From positions 1,674,001-1,738,000 of the forward strand of contig CP006833.1 in assembly GCA_000495505.1 (NCBI GenBank): a stretch of 64,000 bases of DNA, read 5' to 3'. The position numbers were made by a program, and so were the translations under genes. The DNA comes from Campylobacter fetus subsp. testudinum 03-427. GTDB lineage: Bacteria > Campylobacterota > Campylobacteria > Campylobacterales > Campylobacteraceae. The first letter of the stretch is position 1. Every line of letters begins with the position of its first letter. The notes under the pieces are model-generated. The model was given only the letters and a program-made list of their open reading frames with translations, was not told the DNA's origin and did no database searches. This document shows positions 54,814 through 63,405 of this stretch, piece by piece.

Positions 54814-55785
54814 TTATTGTCTTCTACCAAAAGTTATAGCATAAACTTCATTTCTTATATCAAATAACTTATCTTTTGGTGCGCTGACTCCAGAAGGCAT
54901 TTCTGAAGGGAAATACACATCAGAGTTACAACCCTCACCATCATATTTATATACTTTTAAAGTTCCAGCTAGCACCTCTTTATGTTTTCCTTTCCAAAGA
55001 GTAGCAGGATCATCTACTGGATCATTTTCATTTGCCAAAGTCAGATACATTTTATACTCAACTGGTGAGCTTTTTACATGCTCTTTAAATCTTTGCGATA
55101 AATAATCGTTGCTAAGAGTTTTTTCCTCATCTTTATTTAGATACTTCACACCACTAACAGGCTCAAATCTCCATTTAGCAGCTATCATTTTATCATCTTT
55201 GGCACTCTTGAACCAAAATGTATGAGCACTGAAAAATGGCGTATTTGCAACACTAGAAGTGATCCCTATGCTGTTTATGTAGTTATCAAAATTTCTATAA
55301 GAATTTACTTTTTGCATAGACTCTTTGATAAAATCAGAATCAACTTTTCCATCTACAGGAATACGCATTTTAAAAAAATCTCCGAATTCTTTAGCATTTT
55401 TAGCAAAAACTATAGGTAAATTTAACATAACCATAGTCCATAAATCGCCGTCGCCTTGCATTTTTATAGCCATACCGCGAGGTTTGCTTTTATCATCCAT
55501 AATAGCTCCACCTAAAGAGTATCTGATCTGAGCATCTATCTTATCTTTTGTCAAAAGAGGAACATTAACAAATTTTGAAATCTCTTTTGAAGGCTCAAAA
55601 ACACCGCTTGCGCAAAAACCTTTTGTATGATTTATCTTGGCTTTTGGATGTTTTGCAGAGTAATTTAGTTGATAAAATATATCAGCTAGATCCTCAGCGC
55701 TATATGAGCTTGGTAATTTTTGCTCAGCATTTAGCGCAGACACGAAAAGACATGTTCCCACGCAGAAACTAAAAACTTTATTCAT
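54814..55785 (-). CDS. Periplasmic catalase-related (SrpA-type) heme protein
   Basis: 323 residues with a signal peptide (about 1-20). A catalase-like core follows: INHTKGFCASGVFEPS with the distal His, RYSLGGA, KPRGMAIKM and FFSAHTFWFKSA. Typical catalases have about 480 residues; this minimal form resembles the SrpA/KatA-related group of epsilonproteobacteria, which probably work as peroxidases. The C-terminal FDIRNEVYAITFGRRQ supplies a candidate proximal Tyr. The minus-strand ribosome site AAGGAG lies in a short CCTTA/TAAGG hairpin. Monocistronic. Confidence 0.85.
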   Translation of the reverse strand: MNKVFSFCVGTCLFVSALNAEQKLPSSYSAEDLADIFYQLNYSAKHPKAKINHTKGFCASGVFEPSKEISKFVNVPLLTKDKIDAQIRYSLGGAIMDDKSKPRGMAIKMQGDGDLWTMVMLNLPIVFAKNAKEFGDFFKMRIPVDGKVDSDFIKESMQKVNSYRNFDNYINSIGITSSVANTPFFSAHTFWFKSAKDDKMIAAKWRFEPVSGVKYLNKDEEKTLSNDYLSQRFKEHVKSSPVEYKMYLTLANENDPVDDPATLWKGKHKEVLAGTLKVYKYDGEGCNSDVYFPSEMPSGVSAPKDKLFDIRNEVYAITFGRRQ

Positions 55786-55957
55786 TATTTCTCCTTAAAA
55801 TTTTAATAAGGAATTAGTATAATTAAATTTAGTAGATAATATATTAATTACGAAGTTATAGTAAATTAAAAATTAAATTTATATAAACTTATTATAATAA
55901 AATTGTAAATTGATAAAAAATTTGAATGATAGATGATAAATTAAAAAATAGTAAGAT

Positions 55958-56034
55958 TGGTGCCTAGGGGGAGACTCGAACTCCCGACCTCCGGCTTATG
56001 AGACCAGCGCTCTAGCCAGCTGAGCTACCGAGGC
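55958..56034 (-). tRNA. tRNA-Met (CAU anticodon, elongator type)
   Basis: 77 nt with encoded CCA. D-stem GCTC/GAGC, anticodon stem CTGGT/GCCGG with loop CTCATAA (anticodon CAT), T-stem GGGAG/CTCCC with TTCGAGT. The loop and stems suit elongator methionine. The acceptor GCCTCGG/CCTAGGC has one mismatch, C5 against U68 (base 55966 on the plus strand is A where C would restore pairing). A CAT anticodon could also belong to lysidine-modified tRNA-Ile, but the loop looks methionine-like. Confidence 0.92.
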
Positions 56035-56159
56035 GCACCAAAAGTAAGAAGCGCATTATATCCTATGAAAGCTTATATCTAAATTAATCTTTTTTAAGAT
56101 AAATTTGGATTTTTAAGGTACAATAACGTTTAAAAATTTATACAAAAAAAGGAACAATT

Positions 56160-56918
56160 ATGTTAAATTTACTTAAAAAGATGGCATTTGCTCTTACTTT
56201 TTTAGTTATATTTGTAGCAGGAGTCACATTTGATGCAAAGTTTTTGATGCAAAATCAATTCAGTGATAAGGAACTCACATTTTCTAGAAATGTTGATGAA
56301 AGTATCAAAGTAGAACCTTCGGTGTTTATTTCTGAACCAAGATTTGTATCTTCTGCTCTACTAAAAAACAAAAGCTCACTCACTACTTTAGAAAAAGATT
56401 CTATCAAAAACACGTTCAACGCTATCATAAATCGTGCAAAAGAAGACGGTATATGCACTGGAGGTAGCTATAGTATAGAGCCTAGCTACTCATATGAAAA
56501 CGGTAAAGAAGTTGTTGTAGGACAAAATGCCAATGCAAAGCTCAGTTGCAAAATCACAAAAGAAAACCTCAGCTCATACAACAAATTTCTAGCAGATATA
56601 GATGCGATACTTGAGACAAACGAATTTATATCAGCCATAACTCCGGCTATAAGAGAGAGTAGCGATCCAGAAGTAGCAGCTAAAAACACAGAGATACTGT
56701 ATGATAAAATTATTCAAAAAGCACTATCTTTCGAGAAGCATTATTCAGAAATTACAAATAAATTATGTATAACCAAAGATATAAATTTTGATATGCCACC
56801 TACTCTTTTAAGAGCAAATTTTAAAACTATGAGTATGCAAGGAGATGAGATAGCACTTCCTATAACAGATGAACAAAATCAAAAACTAAGCGCAAACGTA
56901 ATTTATATGTGCAAATAA
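56160..56918 (+). CDS. Hypothetical exported or membrane-anchored protein, possibly SIMPL-related
   Basis: 252 residues. The N-terminal hydrophobic segment (about 7-25) is a signal anchor or signal peptide. The remainder is probably periplasmic. A segment CTGGSYSIEPSYSYENGKEV followed by GQNANAKLSCKI and a helical end loosely resembles the middle of SIMPL (DUF541) domains, but the match is weak. Three Cys (one in CTGG, one in LSCK, one in LCIT) could form disulfides. A TACAAT -10 lies about 40 nt upstream, with AAAAGGAA as ribosome site. I do not recognise it with confidence. Confidence 0.8.
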   Translation: MLNLLKKMAFALTFLVIFVAGVTFDAKFLMQNQFSDKELTFSRNVDESIKVEPSVFISEPRFVSSALLKNKSSLTTLEKDSIKNTFNAIINRAKEDGICTGGSYSIEPSYSYENGKEVVVGQNANAKLSCKITKENLSSYNKFLADIDAILETNEFISAITPAIRESSDPEVAAKNTEILYDKIIQKALSFEKHYSEITNKLCITKDINFDMPPTLLRANFKTMSMQGDEIALPITDEQNQKLSANVIYMCK

Positions 56919-56928
56919 ATAATTATTT

Positions 56929-56964
56929 TTTGTTCTTTTAGCAAATAAAAGCTAAAAGAACAAA
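56929..56964. terminator. Bidirectional terminator between the 252-aa gene and flgE
   Basis: TTTGTTCTTTTAGC (56929-56942) and GCTAAAAGAACAAA (56951-56964) form a perfect 14-bp stem with an 8-nt loop, placed between two convergent genes with T-rich edges on the plus side. Confidence 0.8.
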
Positions 56965-56981
56965 GCATTAAAAGAGTTAAG

Positions 56982-59684
56982 TTACTGTTTTAATTGAAGT
57001 AAGGTATTAAGCATTTGATCGCCTGTGGTTATCGTTTTTGAGTTAGCTTGATATCCACGTTGTACGACTATAAGCTGAGTTAAAGAACGAGATAGATCAA
57101 CGTTACTCATCTCAAGGCTAGAAGCATTTATCTTTCCGCGACCTGCTGTTTGAGCTGCGCCGATAACAGGATCTCCTGAGTTTGCAGTCTGAACAAATAC
57201 ATTACCGCCATCACTCTCTAAGCCTTCGTTATTTGTAAATTTAGCAAGTGCCACTTGAGCTAGTCCAAAGCTTCTACCATTTGTAAATGCTCCGATGATA
57301 GTTCCGCTCTCATCTACTCTTAGCTCATTTAGCGTACCAGCTGTGTATCCGTCTTGAACTATGTTATCTGTCGTACTGGTGTTGTCATTGCTTCTTAGTC
57401 CGTTGTAGTCTCCGATTTTTCCAAAGTTTATCTCTATATTTTGTCCTGGAGCACTACCGTTATTTGCAGTGAAAGTAAGATTTGATGGACTATAGCCTAG
57501 TAAGCTTCCATCAGATTTAAATCTAACAGTACCTGCTATGACGTTTGATACTTCTCCTGTTTCGGTATTTATTTTACCTGGTTCTGGTACTTGGATAAGC
57601 ATAGACCACTCAGTACCGTTTTCAGGGCTATAACTTATCTTTCTAAATTCCATTTTTATCTCGTGTTTTGAGCCCAAACTATCATAAATTTCTGTTGTAG
57701 CAGCGTGACTTGACATAACTATGTTTGATGAAGTTTTCTCACCAGTTCCAGTACTCAAACCACCACCCAAGCTTGAAAACACATCTGTAAATTTAGTATT
57801 TTCATTTATATTTGTGTTTGGATCACTTAGTCCTGTGATAGCTAAATGCATATTATAGTCGTTGGTAAATGTATCGTTATTTACAGGGATATTTACAGTA
57901 CCATCAGGATTTGTAGTAGCTAGAGGGCTATCTGACGCACTACCATCTGTAACTAAAGCACCTGTTGCATCTACGGCTAAATGGCTATCGTTTTCTCCGT
58001 ACGCAGCGTCGCCTTGTGGATTTTTTACCACAAATTGACCTTTTTCATTTACGGTTATCTCTACACCGTCATTTCTATTTCTATCTTTGAGGCTTGCATT
58101 TGAGTATTTACCATCAGGATCATCAGCCGGTAATTGAATACCAGCTGCTGCATCAGTATCTATAGCAGCTCCCCAATCTAACGCAGAGTATTCAGCTAAT
58201 TTATCATTTGATATAGCAGCATTTATAGCAGCAGTAACTTCTGCTGCAGTAGCAGTAGTCGGAGTAGCATTTATAGCGGCTATTACAGCGGCAGTAGCAG
58301 CTATCGCTCCTTGGCTTACAGGAACAATAGCGTCTAATCTAGTTTTTTCAGCTGTCGCAGCATTTAACATAGCAGTCCTATCTGCTCCTACAGCTGCTGC
58401 AGCAACAAGTTGAGCATTTGTAGCTGCTTGACTTACATTTTCTCCTTGATAATTCACATACTCCCTTGCGTCAGTTTGCATAGCTTTTCTTAAATCTTCA
58501 GTAGTATGTACCTTTCTAGCAGAGCTATCGTTGTATGAGTGGTTACCGCCAGTAGCCGTAGCGGTATAAGTATATTTATACGCAGTAATGACATTTGTAG
58601 ATGCTATGCTTGTAGTGTCTCCGCCGAGCTTAGTTATCTTGATATTTTTCATAGTATCGGTGTTACCAAGATTATTTTGATTTACTAGTTGAATTTGGTT
58701 ACCATTTATAAGGCTAGCAGTGACGCCTGTCTTATCAGTAATCGTATTTATCTTATTTACTATATCCTCTACGGTAGTAACGCTAGTAGAAGGTATCTCT
58801 ATACCATTTATCGCTATATTGAGTTTATGACCACCTGCAGGTGGTACTGCTGCTAATCCGCCTGCAAATGTAGTCTTAGCATCAGCGTAGCTTACCCACA
58901 TACCTTGACCTTCTCTTAAGTTAAACGCGTCACCTGTTGCGTTAAAGAGAACTCCTAGATCAACTCCGGTTTCTTTAACTTTGACTTGTTTATCTTTATC
59001 TACATAGTATTCGTTTTTACTCAAATCATTTTCGTTTTTAGTTTCACCGTCTTCCCATAAACCATTACCGTTTTTATCTAACCAACCATTTTTAGAATCA
59101 AGTGAATAAATAGGTGAGCTTTTAGTTCCTATCGAGCTTCCTGAGTTTAAATTTCCTATTAAAGCTACTTCAGTAGTAGCGCGCGCCGGAGTGCTAAGAC
59201 CAGGCTCTATCTGGATATTTTTAACAGGACCAGTAGGATCTATAGTGCCAGTATCTTCATTTCGTAGCCAGCCTTGAACTATATAACCGTTTTTATCGAC
59301 AAAATTTCCTAAACTATCGCGGCTAAAATCTCCGTTTCTAGTATATTTATATGTCTTTCCGCCATCTGGAGAAACGACAAAAAATCCATCGCCTTGTATG
59401 GCTAAGTCTGTATTTTTATCTGTTGTTTGAACTGAACCTTGCTTGAATATCTTTGTTACTGAGTTTATCTGAGTACCTAAGCCTATTTGCATTGAGTTTT
59501 TACCGCCTAAGTCGCCTTGCGGAGCGGTAGCTACTTTTGCTGTTTGACTAAATAAATCTGCAAAGCTCGCACGTGAATATTTAAAGCCTACTGTATTAAC
59601 GTTGGCTATGTTATCACCTTCAACGTCCATAGCTATCTGGTGAGCTTGAAGTCCAGTAACTCCAGCCCATAATGCTCTCATCAT
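56982..59684 (-). CDS. flgE: Flagellar hook protein FlgE
   Basis: 900 residues, long for FlgE (E. coli about 400, Campylobacter about 720-870). Conserved ends polymerise the hook: MMRALWAGVTGLQAHQIAMDVEGDNIANVNTVGFK at the N-terminus (shown in parts: GLQAHQIAMD, NIANVNTVGFK) and LSRSLTQLIVVQRGYQANSKTITTGDQMLNTL at the C-terminus. The middle is surface-exposed and variable; residues of about 402-515 are strikingly rich in Ala, Thr and Asn. Secreted by the flagellar type III apparatus, no signal peptide. Transcribed from a sigma-54 promoter. Confidence 0.95.
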   Translation of the reverse strand: MMRALWAGVTGLQAHQIAMDVEGDNIANVNTVGFKYSRASFADLFSQTAKVATAPQGDLGGKNSMQIGLGTQINSVTKIFKQGSVQTTDKNTDLAIQGDGFFVVSPDGGKTYKYTRNGDFSRDSLGNFVDKNGYIVQGWLRNEDTGTIDPTGPVKNIQIEPGLSTPARATTEVALIGNLNSGSSIGTKSSPIYSLDSKNGWLDKNGNGLWEDGETKNENDLSKNEYYVDKDKQVKVKETGVDLGVLFNATGDAFNLREGQGMWVSYADAKTTFAGGLAAVPPAGGHKLNIAINGIEIPSTSVTTVEDIVNKINTITDKTGVTASLINGNQIQLVNQNNLGNTDTMKNIKITKLGGDTTSIASTNVITAYKYTYTATATGGNHSYNDSSARKVHTTEDLRKAMQTDAREYVNYQGENVSQAATNAQLVAAAAVGADRTAMLNAATAEKTRLDAIVPVSQGAIAATAAVIAAINATPTTATAAEVTAAINAAISNDKLAEYSALDWGAAIDTDAAAGIQLPADDPDGKYSNASLKDRNRNDGVEITVNEKGQFVVKNPQGDAAYGENDSHLAVDATGALVTDGSASDSPLATTNPDGTVNIPVNNDTFTNDYNMHLAITGLSDPNTNINENTKFTDVFSSLGGGLSTGTGEKTSSNIVMSSHAATTEIYDSLGSKHEIKMEFRKISYSPENGTEWSMLIQVPEPGKINTETGEVSNVIAGTVRFKSDGSLLGYSPSNLTFTANNGSAPGQNIEINFGKIGDYNGLRSNDNTSTTDNIVQDGYTAGTLNELRVDESGTIIGAFTNGRSFGLAQVALAKFTNNEGLESDGGNVFVQTANSGDPVIGAAQTAGRGKINASSLEMSNVDLSRSLTQLIVVQRGYQANSKTITTGDQMLNTLLQLKQ

Positions 59685-59738
59685 ATCTTATCCTTTATGT
59701 TGGCTGCATTTTCTGCGGATTAAAATTTGATGTTATAT

Positions 59739-59755
59739 AAGCAATTTTTGTTCCG
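59739..59755 (-). promoter_or_regulatory. Sigma-54 (RpoN) promoter of flgE
   Basis: On the minus strand CGGAACAAAAATTGCTT: -24 GG and -12 GC separated by exactly ten bases, matching the GGAA-N6-TTGC RpoN consensus. It lies about 55 nt before the flgE ATG, which has AAGGAT as ribosome site. In Campylobacter middle flagellar genes depend on RpoN and FlgR. Confidence 0.88.
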
Positions 59756-59837
59756 AATTTGAGTTTTTTGATTTTTTAAATTTTATCAATGATAATCTGA
59801 AAAAGTAAAATACTGCTACGATAAAACCGGACTAAAT

Positions 59838-60545
59838 TTAAAAATCAAATTTAGTAAGATCATATAATTTAATAGTTTTTTCGAGCTGTTTTACGTATGT
59901 TTTACCCATTTGCGAATAATTTTCCATAGTTTTTGCAGCTTCTAAACCATCATATGTTAGCTTTTTTTCTCTGTGGATAGCTCTCATATCTCGAAACTGA
60001 GCGTAAGCAGGGTGAGAGTTCAAATTTAAAGCATAAGCATTTACTGAATCATCAAGAGAGTTAAATATCTTAATTTTATGCATTTTATCCTCATCTCTAT
60101 TCAAAGGAACAAGCCCTTTGCCACCCCACGTCCAATGCCCAAAAAGGTTATTTGCTTCTTTTGCAAAACGACTCTTTCCCCAACCGCTCTCTATCGTGGC
60201 TTGAGCTATAGCTAAAGAAACAGGCACGGAGTCTAGTTTTAACTTATATTCGTTCTCATCGAATAAATTTGAGACTTTATACTCTTTTTGGATAGAAATG
60301 AGCCGTTTTAAATTTGAGATATCTATATCTCTAAAAGATTGTTGATAAATTTGTTGTAGATAATTCAACGCAAATGCACGTTTTTGCAAAGTCTTGGTAT
60401 TTGCATTTTTAGTAAGCTTAGAGATAGTTTTAGCAAACTCTACTTTTTGTTCATCTATACTAAGCATATAGTACTCAGGAGGAAAACCTGCGACTAACTC
60501 TATAGTCATAAATATAAGTATAATTTTAACTAATACTCGTATCAA
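59838..60545 (-). CDS. Bax/FlgJ-like glucosaminidase-domain protein
   Basis: About 235 residues. The catalytic domain reads PVSLAIAQATIESGWGKSRFAKEANNLFGHWTWGG, with the essential Glu in ATIESGWG, and continues to MENYSQMGKTYVKQLEK. This is the Bax-type N-acetylglucosaminidase family acting on peptidoglycan. The start is uncertain. The frame is open to ATG 60587, but TTG at 60545 gives a clean signal peptide (IRVLVKIILIFMTIELVAG); any start overlaps the dapF 3' end. Its position near flgE could mean a flagellar role, but it is upstream of and separate from the flgE promoter. Confidence 0.82.
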   Translation of the reverse strand: MIRVLVKIILIFMTIELVAGFPPEYYMLSIDEQKVEFAKTISKLTKNANTKTLQKRAFALNYLQQIYQQSFRDIDISNLKRLISIQKEYKVSNLFDENEYKLKLDSVPVSLAIAQATIESGWGKSRFAKEANNLFGHWTWGGKGLVPLNRDEDKMHKIKIFNSLDDSVNAYALNLNSHPAYAQFRDMRAIHREKKLTYDGLEAAKTMENYSQMGKTYVKQLEKTIKLYDLTKFDF

Positions 60546-61269
60546 AGCAGTGTTTGACCTTGCCTTTAAAATATATAGTTGTGCCATCAAATTTAAGCCA
60601 TAAATCCTCTTTGCTTTTTGGATTTACTTTTAAACTAGTATCAAATTTGAAGCGATCAACTCCAGTATAAAATGAAGCCGCCATACCGGTGCCACAGGCA
60701 TTTGTTTCATTTTCAACTCCACGTTCAAACGTACGCACTTCTAAAACTCCGTTCTCTTTTAGATGAGCGAAATTTACGTTTGCGTTATATTTTTTTCTAA
60801 GTTCAGAACAAACTCTAAGATCAAATTTAGAAAAGTCATCTACAAAAGTTACTAAATGAGGAACTCCAGTATCATAAAAGCTCCACTCAAAACCACACTC
60901 ACTAAATGGCTCACTCAATTTTTTTGGCGCTGTCAAAGCCACTTCTACAAGGTCGTTGTTTATATTTGCTTTTATGATCCCAGCACCAGTTTTAAATGAG
61001 CAGTTTGTAGAACATAGCGAGTTTTGATAAGCATAAAGTGCAGCTGCTCTTGAACCATTTCCGCACATAGATGCTAGACTTCCGTCGCTATTGTAAAACT
61101 CCCATTCAAAATCACACTCTTTGCTAGGTAATATAACTATAAGTCCATCTGCGCCTATGGAGTTATATCTATCGCATAAACGCATAGCCAACTCTTTTCT
61201 ATCCATACTTTTAAACGTATGAAATATAACAAAGTCGTTTCCGCTGGCATTATATTTTGAGAGTTGCAT
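60526..61269 (-). CDS. dapF: Diaminopimelate epimerase
   Basis: 247-aa enzyme of the lysine/peptidoglycan pathway. N-terminal QLSKYNASGNDFVIF, first catalytic Cys in MCGNGSRAAALYAY (Cys69 region) and second in ETNACGTGMAAS. It is slightly shorter than the usual 270-280. The start overlaps the coaE 3' end by 20 nt, and its 3' end overlaps the glucosaminidase gene. Confidence 0.95.
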   Translation of the reverse strand: MQLSKYNASGNDFVIFHTFKSMDRKELAMRLCDRYNSIGADGLIVILPSKECDFEWEFYNSDGSLASMCGNGSRAAALYAYQNSLCSTNCSFKTGAGIIKANINNDLVEVALTAPKKLSEPFSECGFEWSFYDTGVPHLVTFVDDFSKFDLRVCSELRKKYNANVNFAHLKENGVLEVRTFERGVENETNACGTGMAASFYTGVDRFKFDTSLKVNPKSKEDLWLKFDGTTIYFKGKVKHCFDTSIS

Positions 61270-61861
61270 AATTTTCCTTTAACTTCTCTATGAAATTATT
61301 TAGTTCTGCATTTAGATTTTTTAAGTTACCATCATTTTTAATGACAAATTGAGACTTAGCTACTTTTTCTTCTATATCCATCTGTGCATTTAAACGAAGT
61401 TTGGCGTCTTCTTTGCTAAGTCTATCTCTACTAGTAACTCTATGTAATAAAATATGCTCCGGAGCGTAAATCAAAACAACTTTATCGAAACTATATGCAT
61501 TTTTTTCAAAATATAGCGGAATATCGATAAAGTACGGAAGCCCTTTATCTTCTAAAAAACGTGCCTTTTCATATATAATAGATCTTATCTGCGGATGTAA
61601 AATACTCTCAAGAAGTTTCAATTTTTCTCTATCTTTAAAGACTAAAACCCCTAACTTTTTTCTATCAACATTACTTCCACTAACAAACTCTTTTCCAAAT
61701 TCTTTTGCTATCTTATCATAACTTTTATCTAGCACATCGTGAGATATTTTATCTGCATCAATCACGCTAAAACCGTATAATTTTAGCATATTTACGACTG
61801 TGCTTTTACCAGAACCGATATTTCCGGTGATAACGTATGCGTTATGAAATTTAGAGCTTAT
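61250..61861 (-). CDS. coaE: Dephospho-CoA kinase, apparent ATA start codon
   Basis: About 203 residues if translation begins at ATA (61861-61859). The last step of CoA synthesis. The P-loop GNIGSGKSTVV is encoded upstream of the first ATG (61789), so that ATG cannot be the true start. Reading back from the P-loop, codons are YVITGN, then HNA, SSKF and ATA, CCC, then TAG stop. No ATG, GTG or TTG occurs in this interval. An AGAGGT ribosome site precedes ATA with about 9 nt spacing. DADKISHDVLDK and the LID region (RVTSRDRLSKEDAKLRLNAQ) are normal. It overlaps ridA by 11 nt and dapF by 20 nt. Confidence 0.85.
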   Translation of the reverse strand: MSSKFHNAYVITGNIGSGKSTVVNMLKLYGFSVIDADKISHDVLDKSYDKIAKEFGKEFVSGSNVDRKKLGVLVFKDREKLKLLESILHPQIRSIIYEKARFLEDKGLPYFIDIPLYFEKNAYSFDKVVLIYAPEHILLHRVTSRDRLSKEDAKLRLNAQMDIEEKVAKSQFVIKNDGNLKNLNAELNNFIEKLKENYATLKI

Positions 61862-62246
61862 GGGCTATTACCTCTACTTCTATTTTTACGCCTTTTGGTA
61901 GATCTTTAACACCAACCGCGCTTCTAGCAGGATATGGCTCACTAAAATACTTGGCATACACTTCATTCATAGCTGAAAAATCATTTATATCAGTTAAAAA
62001 TACGGTAGTCTTAACAACATTTTTGTAGCTAAGTCCAAGCTCTTCTAAGATACCTCCGACATTTTTTAAGGCTTGAGCGGTCTGCTCTTCTATGCTACTA
62101 GCTATTAAACCATTGCTAGGATCTATCGGAATTTGACCTGAACAAAATACCATATCGCCAACTTCTCTATAAGCGCTATATGGTCCGATAGCTTTTGGGT
62201 ATTTCAAGGAAATATCGGTATTGCCGAGTACTTCATCTGTTTTCAT
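61851..62246 (-). CDS. ridA: RidA-family enamine/imine deaminase
   Basis: 131-aa trimeric protein that hydrolyses reactive enamines and imines. Diagnostic parts: KAIGPYSAYREVGDMVFCSGQIPIDP, and YPARSAVGVKDLPKGVKIEVEVIA with the catalytic Arg. The 3' end overlaps the presumed coaE start by 11 nt, so any change at the coaE start codon also alters the penultimate Lys of RidA. Confidence 0.94.
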   Translation of the reverse strand: MKTDEVLGNTDISLKYPKAIGPYSAYREVGDMVFCSGQIPIDPSNGLIASSIEEQTAQALKNVGGILEELGLSYKNVVKTTVFLTDINDFSAMNEVYAKYFSEPYPARSAVGVKDLPKGVKIEVEVIAHKL

Positions 62247-62390
62247 CTTAATATCTCCTCAAAAAATTTTAGATTGCATTCTATCATAAATTTATAAATT
62301 TAAAAAGACCGCCTAAAAAGTATAAAAAGCTCTTTTAATAGAATGTAAGCTGAATTTAGCTAAAATCCTGCCAAAAATAAAGGTCAAATA

Positions 62391-63374
62391 ATGATAAGTT
62401 ATAAAGAAGCCGGTGTAGATATAGACGCGGGAAATAGCTTTGTAGAAGGTATAAAACCTTTCGTGAAATCAACTCTTACTCCAAATGTTATAGGTGGTAT
62501 AGGGTCATTTTCAGGAGCATTTCGTCTGCCAAGCGGATATCAAAAACCGGCTCTTTTAGCAGCCACAGATGGAGTCGGAACCAAACTTCGTCTTGCCATA
62601 GACTCAAATAGACTAGAAACTATCGGGCAAGATCTAGTGGCTATGTGCGTGAATGACCTTATTTGCAACTTTGCTACGCCTATGTTTTTCCTAGACTACT
62701 ACGCTACTGCGAAACTTGATGTGAGTAGTGCCAAAAAAGTCGTAAAAGGTATAAGTGACGGATGTATCATTGCAAAATGCGCTCTTATAGGAGGAGAAAC
62801 CGCTGAAATGCCTAGTATGTATGAAGGTAAAGACTTTGATCTAGCAGGATTTGCAGTGGGAATTGCCGAAGAAGATGAGATAGATAGAACTAAATTTGTA
62901 AAAAATGGTGATATTTTAGTAGCTCTGCCTAGCTCTGGTTTGCATTCAAATGGATACTCATTAGCTCGTGCTGTTGTATCGAAAATGGGATTAAATTTAA
63001 ATGATAAATTTGAAAATAAAACTCTTATAGAAACACTTTTAGAGCCAACTCGTATCTATGTAAATGACTTTTTAAATTTAAAAGATAAAATATCTGCTCT
63101 AGCGCATATAACAGGTGGAGGAATAGTTGAAAATCTACCTAGAGTATTTCCATCTGGTCTTGGCGCAAAAATAGAAAGAAGTTCGATAAAAACTCCAGAG
63201 ATATTTAAACTTCTAGCTAAAAACGTATCTGTTAGTGAGATGGATAGAACATTTAACTGCGGAGTTGGAATGATCTTAGTAGTACCAAAAGATAACGTTA
63301 CTAATGTGTTAGCAAACTGTGATGGATATGTTATAGGCGAAGTAACTCAAGGAGATTTGGTTCGCTTAATATAA
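62391..63374 (+). CDS. purM: Phosphoribosylaminoimidazole (AIR) synthetase
   Basis: 327-aa purine-synthesis enzyme. Family blocks: SYKEAGVDIDAGN, LAATDGVGTKLRLA, DLVAMCVNDLICNFATPMFFLDYYAT, ALIGGETAEMP and HITGGGIVENLPRVFP. Short and complete for the epsilonproteobacterial form. Its last codons lie in the left arm of the downstream hairpin. Confidence 0.95.
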   Translation: MISYKEAGVDIDAGNSFVEGIKPFVKSTLTPNVIGGIGSFSGAFRLPSGYQKPALLAATDGVGTKLRLAIDSNRLETIGQDLVAMCVNDLICNFATPMFFLDYYATAKLDVSSAKKVVKGISDGCIIAKCALIGGETAEMPSMYEGKDFDLAGFAVGIAEEDEIDRTKFVKNGDILVALPSSGLHSNGYSLARAVVSKMGLNLNDKFENKTLIETLLEPTRIYVNDFLNLKDKISALAHITGGGIVENLPRVFPSGLGAKIERSSIKTPEIFKLLAKNVSVSEMDRTFNCGVGMILVVPKDNVTNVLANCDGYVIGEVTQGDLVRLI

Positions 63375-63399
63375 GCAAAATAGCTAAATTTAAGCGAAC
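63360..63399. terminator. Inverted repeat at the purM 3' end
   Basis: GTTCGCTTAA (63360-63369) and TTAAGCGAAC (63390-63399) are perfect 10-bp complements around a 20-nt loop that includes the purM stop codon. It separates convergent purM and the patatin-like gene. Confidence 0.5.
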
Positions 63400-63405
63400 T
63401 AGATT

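Noticed and set aside
55889-55900. TTATTATAATAA palindrome upstream of the catalase-like gene as a PerR/Fur box
   Set aside because: It lies more than 100 nt from the gene start and nearer to tRNA-Met; the surrounding sequence is almost only A and T, so the palindrome is weak evidence.
61250-61789. coaE starting at the ATG at 61789
   Set aside because: This start would remove the entire ATP-binding P-loop, which is intact and in frame just upstream.
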